43,158 bases of DNA from JAGHEK01 sp044426235 (GTDB lineage: Bacteria; Bacillota; Clostridia; Peptostreptococcales; Peptostreptococcaceae): NCBI GenBank assembly GCA_044426235.1, contig JAWXUS010000015.1, forward strand, positions 1 to 43,158, written 5' to 3'. The translations under genes were made by a program, and so were the position numbers. Positions 24,519 to 31,861 of the stretch are shown here, piece by piece. How positions within the stretch are numbered: position 1 is the first letter of the stretch; each line of letters begins with the position of its first letter. The notes under the pieces are model-generated. The model had not been told where the DNA came from and searched no databases. It was given only the letters and a program-made list of their open reading frames with translations.

Positions 24519-24719
24519 ATGGGATATAGAGAAGACTTTTTTGCAAATAATCCATCTAAAAATGGATGGTATACTTGTGTTAGATGCAAGAAAAAATTAA
24601 GGAAAAGTGATGTAGATGTTGATCATATAATTCCACAAAGTCGTGGTGGATCTAATAGATTAAATAATTTGCAACCTATGTGTAAAAGTTGTAATAGATC
24701 TAAGAAAAATGATGTTTGA
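24519..24719 (+). CDS. Small HNH nuclease inserted in the spoIIIA cluster
   Basis: 66 residues with a complete zinc-supported HNH motif: CVRCKK (about 20-25), VDHIIPQSRGGSNRLNNLQP (34-53) and CKSCNRSK (55-62). HNH proteins of this size are DNA-cleaving enzymes of phage, mobile or orphan origin; the target is unknown. The gene has its own ribosome site (AAAGGAG) and is transcribed against the spoIIIA genes on both sides. After the TGA at 24717-24719 the frame stays open for 20 codons (24720-24779), encoding LHTVKDYTRNTANNF and a Lys-rich end, then TAA. Small HNH relatives often end in such a tail, so the TGA may be a recent nonsense change. Confidence 0.82.
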   Translation: MGYREDFFANNPSKNGWYTCVRCKKKLRKSDVDVDHIIPQSRGGSNRLNNLQPMCKSCNRSKKNDV

Positions 24720-24805
24720 CTTCATACTGTAAAAGATTACACTAGAAATACTGCAAATAATTTCTTTAAGAAATTAAAGTAATATTTAAGATAATTAACT
24801 TAATT

Positions 24806-24846
24806 AAAAAAAGCCTAAAATGTATTAATTACAAATTAGGCCTTTT
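24806..24846. terminator. Terminator between HNH gene and spoIIIAA
   Basis: AAAAAAAGCCTAA and TTAGGCCTTTT arms (24806-24818 and 24836-24846) around an AT-rich loop. It can end both spoIIIAA (-) and the HNH gene (+). Confidence 0.72.
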
Positions 24847-24847
24847 A

Positions 24848-25807
24848 TTACTTAACGTTATACCATCTTTTTTCTTCTAAATCATAAACTTTCTCAATAG
24901 TTCCAACACCTTGTCTTGATGATAAAATTATTACTTTTTGGAAAAGTTCTTTATCAAGAAGTAGACTAAGTTCTTTCTTTTCCTTTATATCTTCAATTCC
25001 ATTTCCGTGAACTGTAGTTATAAGGTTTACCCCTCCATTTAGCGCCGTATGAAGTGATCTTATTTCGTCAATACTTCCAATCTCATCAGTTACTATAACA
25101 TTTGGAGACATAGACCTTAAAAGCATCATTATTCCGATTTCCTTTGGACAAGTTTCAATAACATCGGTTCTAATTCCTAAATTCATTTGAGATACACCAA
25201 GATACGAACCACTTATTTCATTTCTCTCATCAACCAAACAAACTTTTACACCTTTAATTCCCAATTCTAAATCTCCATCACTAAGATTTCTTACAATATC
25301 TCTAAGTAAAGTAGTTTTACCGCACTGTGGAGGAGAAATTATTAAAGTATTATAAATTTTATCTCCAGTTCTAATATGATTCATTATACTTTTTGAACAA
25401 CCAATAACTTCCCTTGAAATCCTAATATTTAAAGAACTAATATTTTTAATATTTTTAACTTGACTATCTTCAATAATAACTTTTCCAACAATCCCAACCC
25501 TGTGCCCACCACTTAACGTTATAAATCCTTTTTTTATATCTTCAATAAAAGTATGTATGGAATACTTACACATTATCTGAAAAGTTTGTTCAATATCATC
25601 TTTAGTAACTATGTATGCATCTTTAAATTTAGTATCTAAATCATTATTAATATTTATAAAATAATCTCGACCTTTTATAAATACCATTAAAGGCTTGTTG
25701 ACTCTAATTCTTATTTCTTCAATCTGCTCATTATTTCTAAATACATTTTCAAGTTTAATTCTAAGTTCTTTTGAAAGCGAATTTATTATTTCGTTGTAAA
25801 ATTTCAT
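24848..25807 (-). CDS. spoIIIAA: Stage III sporulation protein SpoIIIAA (ATPase)
   Basis: 319 residues: secretion-ATPase family, related to GspE/VirB11. An N-terminal domain with IRIRVNKPLMVFIKGRDY and GFITLSGGHRVGIVGKV, a Walker A PPQCGKTTLLRD near residue 163, VCLVDERNEI, and Walker B NVIVTDEIGS. It energises the SpoIIIA channel from the mother-cell side. ATG with AAGGAG. It is separated from spoIIIAB by the HNH gene and a terminator, while in other spore formers AA and AB are adjacent or overlapping. Confidence 0.95.
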   Translation of the reverse strand: MKFYNEIINSLSKELRIKLENVFRNNEQIEEIRIRVNKPLMVFIKGRDYFININNDLDTKFKDAYIVTKDDIEQTFQIMCKYSIHTFIEDIKKGFITLSGGHRVGIVGKVIIEDSQVKNIKNISSLNIRISREVIGCSKSIMNHIRTGDKIYNTLIISPPQCGKTTLLRDIVRNLSDGDLELGIKGVKVCLVDERNEISGSYLGVSQMNLGIRTDVIETCPKEIGIMMLLRSMSPNVIVTDEIGSIDEIRSLHTALNGGVNLITTVHGNGIEDIKEKKELSLLLDKELFQKVIILSSRQGVGTIEKVYDLEEKRWYNVK

Positions 25808-25880
25808 TTTATTACTCCTTTTTAATAGTCTAATTAACTATTCAATAATAAATTTGAAAAACCTACAAAATTAATATAAA

Positions 25881-25916
25881 AAAAGAAGATATATAAAAAT
25901 ATATCCCCTTCAAAAA
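25881..25916 (-). terminator. Terminator of the SLH protein gene
   Basis: Imperfect hairpin GAAGGGGATATAT/ATATATCTTC followed by seven T on the minus strand, 1-2 nt after the stop. It resembles the plsX terminator at 27088-27121 in its GAAGATATA arm. Confidence 0.6.
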
Positions 25917-25917
25917 A

Positions 25918-26997
25918 CTACTTAATCGCACTATAACCAACTATTTCACCGTACTTACCTCTAAATAAATAATTATGTGGATTATTATCATCTATACCTT
26001 CTTTAATTGAAACATAAAACATATATTCACCATCTTTATATCCTATATCATCTATAAATACACCTTGTGCATAATCTAATTTGTTTATATCTCTAAGTTT
26101 ATTTAATATTTTAGATAAATATTCATCAGAAATACTGTAATCTTCAATCATAATTCCACTAGAATAGAAACTATATACCTTTAAATTTTCTTTATTAAAT
26201 ACTACTCCTCTATCCCCATCTTCATCTGGATTTATCTCTCTTATAGTATAGTAATCACTATCTGTTAACCACATATCGTTCCATTCATTTATTTCATATC
26301 TTCTCATATCTGATTCATTTAAATTTAGATACTCCATAAATTTTACTCTTGCTATATCATAAATTTCTTGTTCTGTTAAAGCATCTTCATTTGCTGGTGG
26401 TACTATATCTTTATGTACTCTACTTAAAGTAGATACAACTTCTGCCCTACTTATATGGTCTTTTGGTCTAAACATTCCATTTTTACTAGTCATATAATTT
26501 CTTTCAATCATTCCCTCAACAGAATCTTTAGCCCAGCTAGAAATAAGATATCTATCCGATAAATCTTGATTTACTTTGTTATGATTCTTATCATTTAATT
26601 TTCTATAATTAGCTATCATAACACAAACTTCTTGTCTTGTTATTGGATTATTTGGACTAAATTTAACATCGCTAAGACCTTGACAAACTCCATTTGTAAC
26701 TGCAATATCTATAGCATCTTTTGCCCAATGATCTTTTGTATCATTAAATACTTTTCCACTACTTCCACTTAAACCAAAATATTTATTGAATATAGTAACA
26801 AATTCAGCTCTAGTTATGTTTCTATCTGGTCTAAAAGTACCATCTTCATATCCTTGCATATATCCATTTTCAATAAATGAATTTATAGTATTCTCTGCCC
26901 AATGATTTTTTATATCTGTAGTAGCATTTACAGTAATTGTAGAACTTAAAATCATTATAGTTAGTGTAATCGCACTTACATATTTCTTTAACTTCAT
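25918..26997 (-). CDS. S-layer-homology (SLH) surface protein with a novel C-terminal domain
   Basis: 359 residues from the ATG at 26997 (AAGGGGG before it; earlier in-frame starts lack a site). Signal peptide 1-25. Three SLH repeats at about 29-70, 86-130 and 146-193, each with the pattern ITRAEF or equivalent (ITRQEV, ISRAEV), which bind pyruvylated secondary wall polymers. After a short linker, residues 205-359 form a domain I do not recognise, rich in Asp, Tyr and Glu (DIARVKFMEYLNL, then two strands with VYSFYSSG and YMFYVSIKEG). It resembles PepSY-type or lipoprotein beta folds only vaguely. It lies between spoIIIAA and plsX with its own terminator. Confidence 0.9.
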   Translation of the reverse strand: MKLKKYVSAITLTIMILSSTITVNATTDIKNHWAENTINSFIENGYMQGYEDGTFRPDRNITRAEFVTIFNKYFGLSGSSGKVFNDTKDHWAKDAIDIAVTNGVCQGLSDVKFSPNNPITRQEVCVMIANYRKLNDKNHNKVNQDLSDRYLISSWAKDSVEGMIERNYMTSKNGMFRPKDHISRAEVVSTLSRVHKDIVPPANEDALTEQEIYDIARVKFMEYLNLNESDMRRYEINEWNDMWLTDSDYYTIREINPDEDGDRGVVFNKENLKVYSFYSSGIMIEDYSISDEYLSKILNKLRDINKLDYAQGVFIDDIGYKDGEYMFYVSIKEGIDDNNPHNYLFRGKYGEIVGYSAIK

Positions 26998-27087
26998 AAT
27001 ATTTCCCCCTTTTAATAATCTAAATTGATTATACAATAACTTATATGTCATATTTTGTAAAATACTGCTATAATTGTTTATTTTTAA

Positions 27088-27121
27088 ATAAAAAAAGAAG
27101 ATATAAAAATTATATCTTCTT
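27088..27121 (-). terminator. Terminator of plsX
   Basis: AGAAGATATA (27096-27105), loop AAAAT, TATATCTTCT (27111-27120), with A and T tracts on both sides, just after the plsX stop. Confidence 0.88.
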
Positions 27122-27128
27122 CAAAAAA

Positions 27129-28136
27129 TTATTCTTCTTTATTTTTTTCACTCTCAATAAAACCTTTTATATCATCAAGTACACTACCTTTTGTAAATTT
27201 AATCCCTTGATTTATAGCATTTTTTATGGCATATGAATTAGAACTTCCGTGTGCTTTAATTACTCCGCCATTAACTCCAAGAAGTGGTGCTCCACCATAT
27301 TCAGAGTAATCCATTCTATCTTTTAATTTTTGCATATCATTTTTTATAAGCATTCCACCTATTTTTCCTTTAGTGCTACTAAGTAAAGTTTCCTTTATCA
27401 TTTTCATAACACTCATTGCAACACCTTCCGCCGATTTAAGAAGTATATTTCCAGTAAATCCATCACAAACTATAATATCTGCTACTGAATTTATTAAATC
27501 TCTAGACTCTATATTTCCAACGAAATTAAGGTCTAATTCTTTTATTTCTTCATAACTTTTTTTAGTTAATTCATTACCTTTTCCTTCTTCAGAACCTATA
27601 TTAGCAAGTGCAATTCTTGGGCTAGAAAGATTTAAAACTTTCTTTGCATATATATTTGACATACCTGCAAATTGAACTAAATTAAGAGGTTTACAGTCAA
27701 CATTTGCACCACCATCTGCAATCATAGTCATTCCCATTTTTGCATTTGGAATTGCAGGACATAAACAAGGTCTATCAATTCCTTTTATTCTCCCAACAAC
27801 TAAAAGTCCACCAGTTAAAAGTGCTCCAGTATTTCCTGCACTAACTATTGCATCTGCTTTTTTTTCTTTTACAAGTTTTAATGCAACTACCATAGAAGAA
27901 TCTTTTTTACCTCTTATCGCCTCAACAGGTTTATCTTCATTTAATACAATTTCTGTAGTATGTACAATTTCTAATTTTGATTTATCGAATTCATATTTTG
28001 AAAATTCTTGTTCTAGTATTTCTTTATCACCAGTTATTATAACATCAATGCTATATTCTTTAATTGCTAAAACAACACCTTCAACATTTGAATGTGGTGC
28101 ATTATCTCCACCCATCCCATCAACTACTATTTTCAT
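27129..28136 (-). CDS. plsX: Phosphate acyltransferase PlsX
   Basis: About 335 residues. It makes acyl-phosphate from acyl-ACP, the first committed step of phospholipid synthesis with PlsY. Family features: start KIVVDGMGGDNAPHSNVEG, SAGNTGALLTGGLLVVGRIKGIDRPCL, LANIGSEEGKGNEL, VCDGFTGNILLKSAEG. ATG at 28136 preferred over the adjoining TTG at 28139. fapR, fabH, fabD and acpP, which often accompany plsX, are not here, and no FapR-type operator is visible upstream. Confidence 0.96.
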   Translation of the reverse strand: MKIVVDGMGGDNAPHSNVEGVVLAIKEYSIDVIITGDKEILEQEFSKYEFDKSKLEIVHTTEIVLNEDKPVEAIRGKKDSSMVVALKLVKEKKADAIVSAGNTGALLTGGLLVVGRIKGIDRPCLCPAIPNAKMGMTMIADGGANVDCKPLNLVQFAGMSNIYAKKVLNLSSPRIALANIGSEEGKGNELTKKSYEEIKELDLNFVGNIESRDLINSVADIIVCDGFTGNILLKSAEGVAMSVMKMIKETLLSSTKGKIGGMLIKNDMQKLKDRMDYSEYGGAPLLGVNGGVIKAHGSSNSYAIKNAINQGIKFTKGSVLDDIKGFIESEKNKEE

Positions 28137-28177
28137 CAATAAAATTCCTTTCTAAATTTATTTTTTGGTAAATAAAA

Positions 28178-28199
28178 AGATAATTTAATAAAATTATCT
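28178..28199 (-). promoter_or_regulatory. Hairpin with T run in the plsX leader
   Basis: Perfect inverted repeat AGATAATTT/AAATTATCT with a 4-nt loop, followed on the minus strand by TTTTTA, about 40 nt before the plsX start. A TATAAT at 28217-28212 would start a transcript just upstream, making this a 5'-end hairpin. It could be an attenuator or an mRNA-stabilising stem. Confidence 0.4.
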
Positions 28200-28256
28200 T
28201 CTCTAATCTATATTATAGTTTTAAATATACAAAAATTACTATTTATAATAAAAACA

Positions 28257-28286
28257 AAAAAACATGTAGAAACCTACATGTTTTTG
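28257..28286 (-). terminator. Terminator of the DUF177-rpmF operon
   Basis: AACATGTAG (28261-28269), loop AAAC, CTACATGTT (28274-28282), T run on the minus strand, a few bases after rpmF. Confidence 0.9.
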
Positions 28287-28292
28287 AAGTTA

Positions 28293-28478
28293 TTAGTTAG
28301 CTACTACTTCTTTACCGTTATAATGTCCACAATCAGAACACATTCTGTGTGGTAATTTTGGCTCATGACATTGTGGGCAACTTACGATTCCTGTTGCTAC
28401 CATCTTTGAGTTAGCTGCTCTTCTCATTTTAGTTTTTGATTTAGATGTTTTACGCTTTGGTACTGCCATTTTTGCCAC
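28293..28478 (-). CDS. rpmF: 50S ribosomal protein L32
   Basis: 61 residues. Basic start AVPKRKTSKSKTKMRRA and a zinc ribbon CPQC...CSDCG near 34-51, the zinc-containing form of L32. A small protein of the 50S exit-tunnel side. It follows the DUF177 gene by 4 nt, an arrangement kept in most bacteria. AGGAGG before the ATG. Confidence 0.97.
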   Translation of the reverse strand: MAKMAVPKRKTSKSKTKMRRAANSKMVATGIVSCPQCHEPKLPHRMCSDCGHYNGKEVVAN

Positions 28479-28482
28479 CTCC

Positions 28483-29010
28483 TTAGTCGTTTTTAATTAA
28501 ATCTTTTAATTTAGCAAAACGTGAATCAATAATTTGATCCTCGTTGTTAGCACTTTGGTTACAAGAACAAACTTCATCATTTAAGTTTATTCCGCATGTT
28601 AAACATAGTCCTTCACATTCTTCATCACAAAGAGTGCTTAAAGGTATTTCAAAGTCTATCGTTTGATTTATTATATCTGATAAGTCTAAGTCTTGTCCAT
28701 CAAATAAAAATACGTCATCTTCAAAATCTACATCATCAACATTTCCTTTAATCAAGAAACCTTCTATTGAGTACTTAGTTGGTACTTCAACATCGATTAA
28801 ACATCTTGAACAATTATCAATTAGTACAAAATCAAATTTTAGTTTTAGGTATAACCCCTTGCTAACGTTTGATATTTTACCATCTACTTTTATTTGATCT
28901 TTTATTTTATATTCATTACCAAAATGACTTATAAAGTCCATATCAAATAAAGCATTAATGTCTAAACTATCGATTTCTTTTCTTGTTAATTTGTTTAGGC
29001 TTATTATCAA
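28483..29010 (-). CDS. yceD: DUF177/YceD-family protein
   Basis: About 175 residues. TTG at 29010 (MIISLNKLTRKEI) is chosen because the GTG at 29019 lies inside the GAGGTG ribosome site. Cysteine-rich: CSRCLIDVEVP near the middle and CDEECEGLCLTCGINL with CSCN near the end, the pattern of the YceD/DUF177 group linked to 23S rRNA metabolism. It always neighbours rpmF. It is driven by the best promoter in the window. Confidence 0.9.
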   Translation of the reverse strand: MIISLNKLTRKEIDSLDINALFDMDFISHFGNEYKIKDQIKVDGKISNVSKGLYLKLKFDFVLIDNCSRCLIDVEVPTKYSIEGFLIKGNVDDVDFEDDVFLFDGQDLDLSDIINQTIDFEIPLSTLCDEECEGLCLTCGINLNDEVCSCNQSANNEDQIIDSRFAKLKDLIKND

Positions 29011-29038
29011 ATTTTTCACCTCAATACATTACCAATTA

Positions 29039-29067
29039 ATTATACAAATTTGTAATTTGTTTGTCAA
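29039..29067 (-). promoter_or_regulatory. Full-consensus SigA promoter of DUF177-rpmF
   Basis: TTGACA (29067-29062), exactly 17 nt, TATAAT (29044-29039) on the minus strand, the only perfect twelve of twelve in the window. The spacer holds tandem ACAAATT repeats and a palindromic ACAAATTTGT next to the -10. Confidence 0.88.
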
Positions 29068-29089
29068 GTATTTTTACTTTATAGTTAAA

Positions 29090-29121
29090 AATATGAGGTA
29101 GAAAATTCTACCTCATATAAA
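29090..29121 (-). terminator. Terminator of ackA
   Basis: ATATGAGGTAGAA pairs perfectly with TTCTACCTCATAT (29091-29117 region), followed by T-rich sequence on the minus strand, just after the ackA stop. Confidence 0.9.
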
Positions 29122-29123
29122 AA

Positions 29124-30320
29124 TTACTTTACTAAAGCTACAGTGTCTCTAGCTATAACTAATTCTTCGTTAGTTGGTATAAGTAATATTTTAACTTTAG
29201 AATCTTCAGTAGATATTACTCTCTCTTTTCCTCTAACTTTATTTAATTCTTTATCTATTTTCATTCCTAAGAATTCCATATTACTCATTATATTTTCTCT
29301 AGTTTCTACTCCGTTTTCTCCAACTCCTGCAGTAAATACTATAGCATCTACTCCATTCATTTCAGCAGTGTAGCTTCCTATATATTTCTTAACTAATTGA
29401 TCATATGCATCAAGTGCAACTTGAGCTAATTCGTGTCCTTCAGCTGCTGCATCTTCTATATCTCTAAAATCACTAGATAATCCAGTCATTCCAAGAACTC
29501 CTGATTTTTTGTTCATTAAGTCGCTTAATCCTTGTGCATCTAATCCTTCTTTTTCCATTAAGAAAGTGATTATAGCAGAGTCTATAGCTCCACATCTAGT
29601 TCCCATTATAAGACCTTCAAGCGGAGTGAACCCCATTGATGTATCAACACACTCTCCACCTTGTATAGCAGCAAGTGATGCTCCATTTCCTAAATGACAA
29701 GTGATTATTTTAGTGTCTTTTATGTCTTTTCCAAGCATCTCAGCTGCTCTATTTGAAACATACTTGTGAGATGTTCCGTGGAATCCATATCTTCTTACTC
29801 CATACTTTTCATATAATTCATATGGAAGTGCATATAAATAAGATTTCTTTGGCATTGTTTGGTGGAATGCAGTATCAAATACAACAACCATAGGTACACC
29901 TGGTAATATTTCTTGACAAGCTTCTATCCCCATTAAGTTTGCAGGATTATGAAGAGGTGCTAAATCTGCACATTCTTTTATCCCTTTTATAACATCTTCA
30001 GTTACTACTGCTGAAGTTGTGAACTTTTCTCCACCGTGAACTACTCTATGTCCAACAGCATCTATTTCATCCATTGACTTTATTGCTCCATAAGTTTCAT
30101 CAATAAGTGCATCTAAAACTAAGTTTATTGCTTCTTGGTGATCTTTCATTGGCTTTTCTATTTTAAGTTTTCCTTCAACGCCTTCTTTTTCTTGCTTTAA
30201 AAGAGAACCTTCTATTCCTATTCTTTCAACTAATCCAACACATAATGCTTCTTCATTTGACATATCTATTAATTGATATTTTAAAGAAGAACTACCACAG
30301 TTTAATACTAAAACTTTCAT
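29124..30320 (-). CDS. ackA: Acetate kinase
   Basis: 398 residues from the ATG at 30320 (MKVLVLNCGSSSLKY), with GGAGG eight bases ahead; the in-frame ATG at 30335 overlaps that site. ASKHA-fold kinase converting acetyl-phosphate and ADP to acetate and ATP. Signatures: NCGSSSLKYQL, HRVVHGGE, GFHGTSHKYV, HLGNGAS, and TAGVGEN. The main substrate-level ATP step in acetate-forming anaerobes. pta is not adjacent, as in several Peptostreptococcaceae. Confidence 0.97.
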   Translation of the reverse strand: MKVLVLNCGSSSLKYQLIDMSNEEALCVGLVERIGIEGSLLKQEKEGVEGKLKIEKPMKDHQEAINLVLDALIDETYGAIKSMDEIDAVGHRVVHGGEKFTTSAVVTEDVIKGIKECADLAPLHNPANLMGIEACQEILPGVPMVVVFDTAFHQTMPKKSYLYALPYELYEKYGVRRYGFHGTSHKYVSNRAAEMLGKDIKDTKIITCHLGNGASLAAIQGGECVDTSMGFTPLEGLIMGTRCGAIDSAIITFLMEKEGLDAQGLSDLMNKKSGVLGMTGLSSDFRDIEDAAAEGHELAQVALDAYDQLVKKYIGSYTAEMNGVDAIVFTAGVGENGVETRENIMSNMEFLGMKIDKELNKVRGKERVISTEDSKVKILLIPTNEELVIARDTVALVK

Positions 30321-30362
30321 TATAAAATCCTCCATAATTGTATATATTCGGTTTTATTGTAG

Positions 30363-30392
30363 ATTGTATACAATATTCTTAATATCTATAAT
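30363..30392 (+). promoter_or_regulatory. Promoter of tmcAL overlapped by a 12-bp palindrome
   Basis: TTGTAT (30364-30369), 17 nt, TATAAT (30387-30392) reads toward tmcAL. The -35 lies inside the perfect palindrome ATTGTATACAAT (30363-30374), an operator-like sequence that resembles GntR/FadR-type half sites (TTGT-ACAA). On the other strand the same palindrome would lie in the ackA leader. Confidence 0.5.
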
Positions 30393-30458
30393 ATCATCTT
30401 TTTTACAAAAAGTACATATTTTTATTTCATTTTCTTAATAATTACAGTATTATTTTTT

Positions 30459-30487
30459 ATTATACCCATATAAAATTTTTTAATCAA
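30459..30487 (-). promoter_or_regulatory. Candidate SigA promoter of ackA
   Basis: TTGATT (30487-30482), 17 nt, TATAAT (30464-30459) on the minus strand. It gives an ackA leader of about 130 nt that passes through the palindrome at 30363-30374. Confidence 0.5.
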
Positions 30488-30515
30488 AATTAAATTAATA
30501 CTTAGGAGGTTTCTT

Positions 30516-31808
30516 ATGAAGACTGTTGGTCTTATAGTAGAATATAATCCATTTCATAATGGTCACAAATATCATTTAGATAAATCACTTGAAATAACTA
30601 ATGCAACTCACTCAATAGCAGTTATGAGTGGAAATTTTCTTCAAAGAGGAGAACCTGCATTATTTGATAAATTTACTCGTGCAAATGTGGCCGTTAAAAA
30701 TGGAGTAGATTTAGTTGTTGAACTTCCAATATTATTTTCAACTCAAAGTGCAGAACTATTTTCTTTTGGTGCAATAAATCTTTTAAACTCATTAAATATT
30801 GTAGATGATGTTTGTTTTGGAAGTGAAGAAGGAAACATTGAAATTTTAAAAGAAATTTCTAAAATATTAAATTTTGAACCTCTTGAATTTAAAGAAAATC
30901 TAAAAAAATATATTGATGAAGGAAATTTATTTGCAAGTGCTAGAAGTAATGCACTTTTTGATTATATAAAAAATAATTTCTTAAATAATAATGGTTTAAA
31001 AAATGTTTTTGTTAACTATAATAAAGAAAAACTTTTTAATATCTTAAATTCATCAAACAATATTTTAGGAATTGAATATATAAAAGCATTATTAAAATTA
31101 AATAGCTCAATAAATCCTAAAACTATAACTAGAATTTCAAATTCGTATAATAGCGAAACTATTGATAGCACTATTTGTTCGGCAACTGCAATTAGAAAAA
31201 ATTTAAAGGAAAATAATAATCTAGATTTCTTAGAGTTTGTTACTCCAAAATTTACAAATGAAATGATAAAAGAAAAAATAGATAATAACTTTAACCCTCT
31301 ATTTGACTCTGATTATTACGAAATACTATCTTCAATAATTTATAGAGATTTTGATAACTTAAATAAAATATTTGAAGTTAACGAAGGAATTGAAAATAAA
31401 ATTTATTCAAACGTATTTAAACATAATGATTTTAACTCTTATTTATTAAGTATTAAATCAAAAAGGTATACTTTAACTAAAATAAAGAGAATTTTAAATA
31501 ATATTTTACTTGGAATTACTAAAGAAGATATTAAAAAGATAAAAAACATAAATTCTATACCATACGTTAGAGTTTTAGCTTTTAATGATCGTGGTCGAGA
31601 AATAATAAAAAAAATAAAAGAAAATAGTCAAATTAATATTATAACTAAATTTTCAAATACAGAATATTTAACTGATGATATTTCAAAAACTTTACTTAAA
31701 TATGATGTTTTAGCAACTAATATATATAATAATCTTTATTATAAAAATAATAGACATTTATTAAAGGGCGCAATGGATTATTATATTTCACCAAAATATA
31801 TTAAATAA
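30516..31808 (+). CDS. tmcAL: tRNA(Met) cytidine acetate ligase TmcAL
   Basis: 430 residues. Nucleotidyltransferase-fold enzyme (YlbM in Bacillus) that makes acetyl-AMP from acetate and ATP and forms ac4C34 on elongator tRNA-Met. Start VGLIVEYNPFHNGHKYHL contains the HxGH motif; GNFLQRGEPALFDKFTRA and SATAIRK are family blocks. The C-terminal 150 residues are lysine/isoleucine rich and less conserved. It is transcribed divergently from ackA, the enzyme producing its acetate substrate, an apt pairing. Confidence 0.94.
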   Translation: MKTVGLIVEYNPFHNGHKYHLDKSLEITNATHSIAVMSGNFLQRGEPALFDKFTRANVAVKNGVDLVVELPILFSTQSAELFSFGAINLLNSLNIVDDVCFGSEEGNIEILKEISKILNFEPLEFKENLKKYIDEGNLFASARSNALFDYIKNNFLNNNGLKNVFVNYNKEKLFNILNSSNNILGIEYIKALLKLNSSINPKTITRISNSYNSETIDSTICSATAIRKNLKENNNLDFLEFVTPKFTNEMIKEKIDNNFNPLFDSDYYEILSSIIYRDFDNLNKIFEVNEGIENKIYSNVFKHNDFNSYLLSIKSKRYTLTKIKRILNNILLGITKEDIKKIKNINSIPYVRVLAFNDRGREIIKKIKENSQINIITKFSNTEYLTDDISKTLLKYDVLATNIYNNLYYKNNRHLLKGAMDYYISPKYIK

Positions 31809-31861
31809 TTTATTTGAAGTTAATATTTTAATTTTATAATTCATACCTTAGTTAATAGGGG

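Noticed and set aside
24519..24719. HNH gene as part of a group I intron or insertion sequence.
   Set aside because: spoIIIAA and spoIIIAB are both complete, so no exon is split, and no terminal inverted repeats or target-site duplications were seen.
28140..28260. FapR operator before plsX.
   Set aside because: No TTAGTA-type inverted repeat matching the known FapR site was found, only the AT-rich hairpin at 28178-28199.
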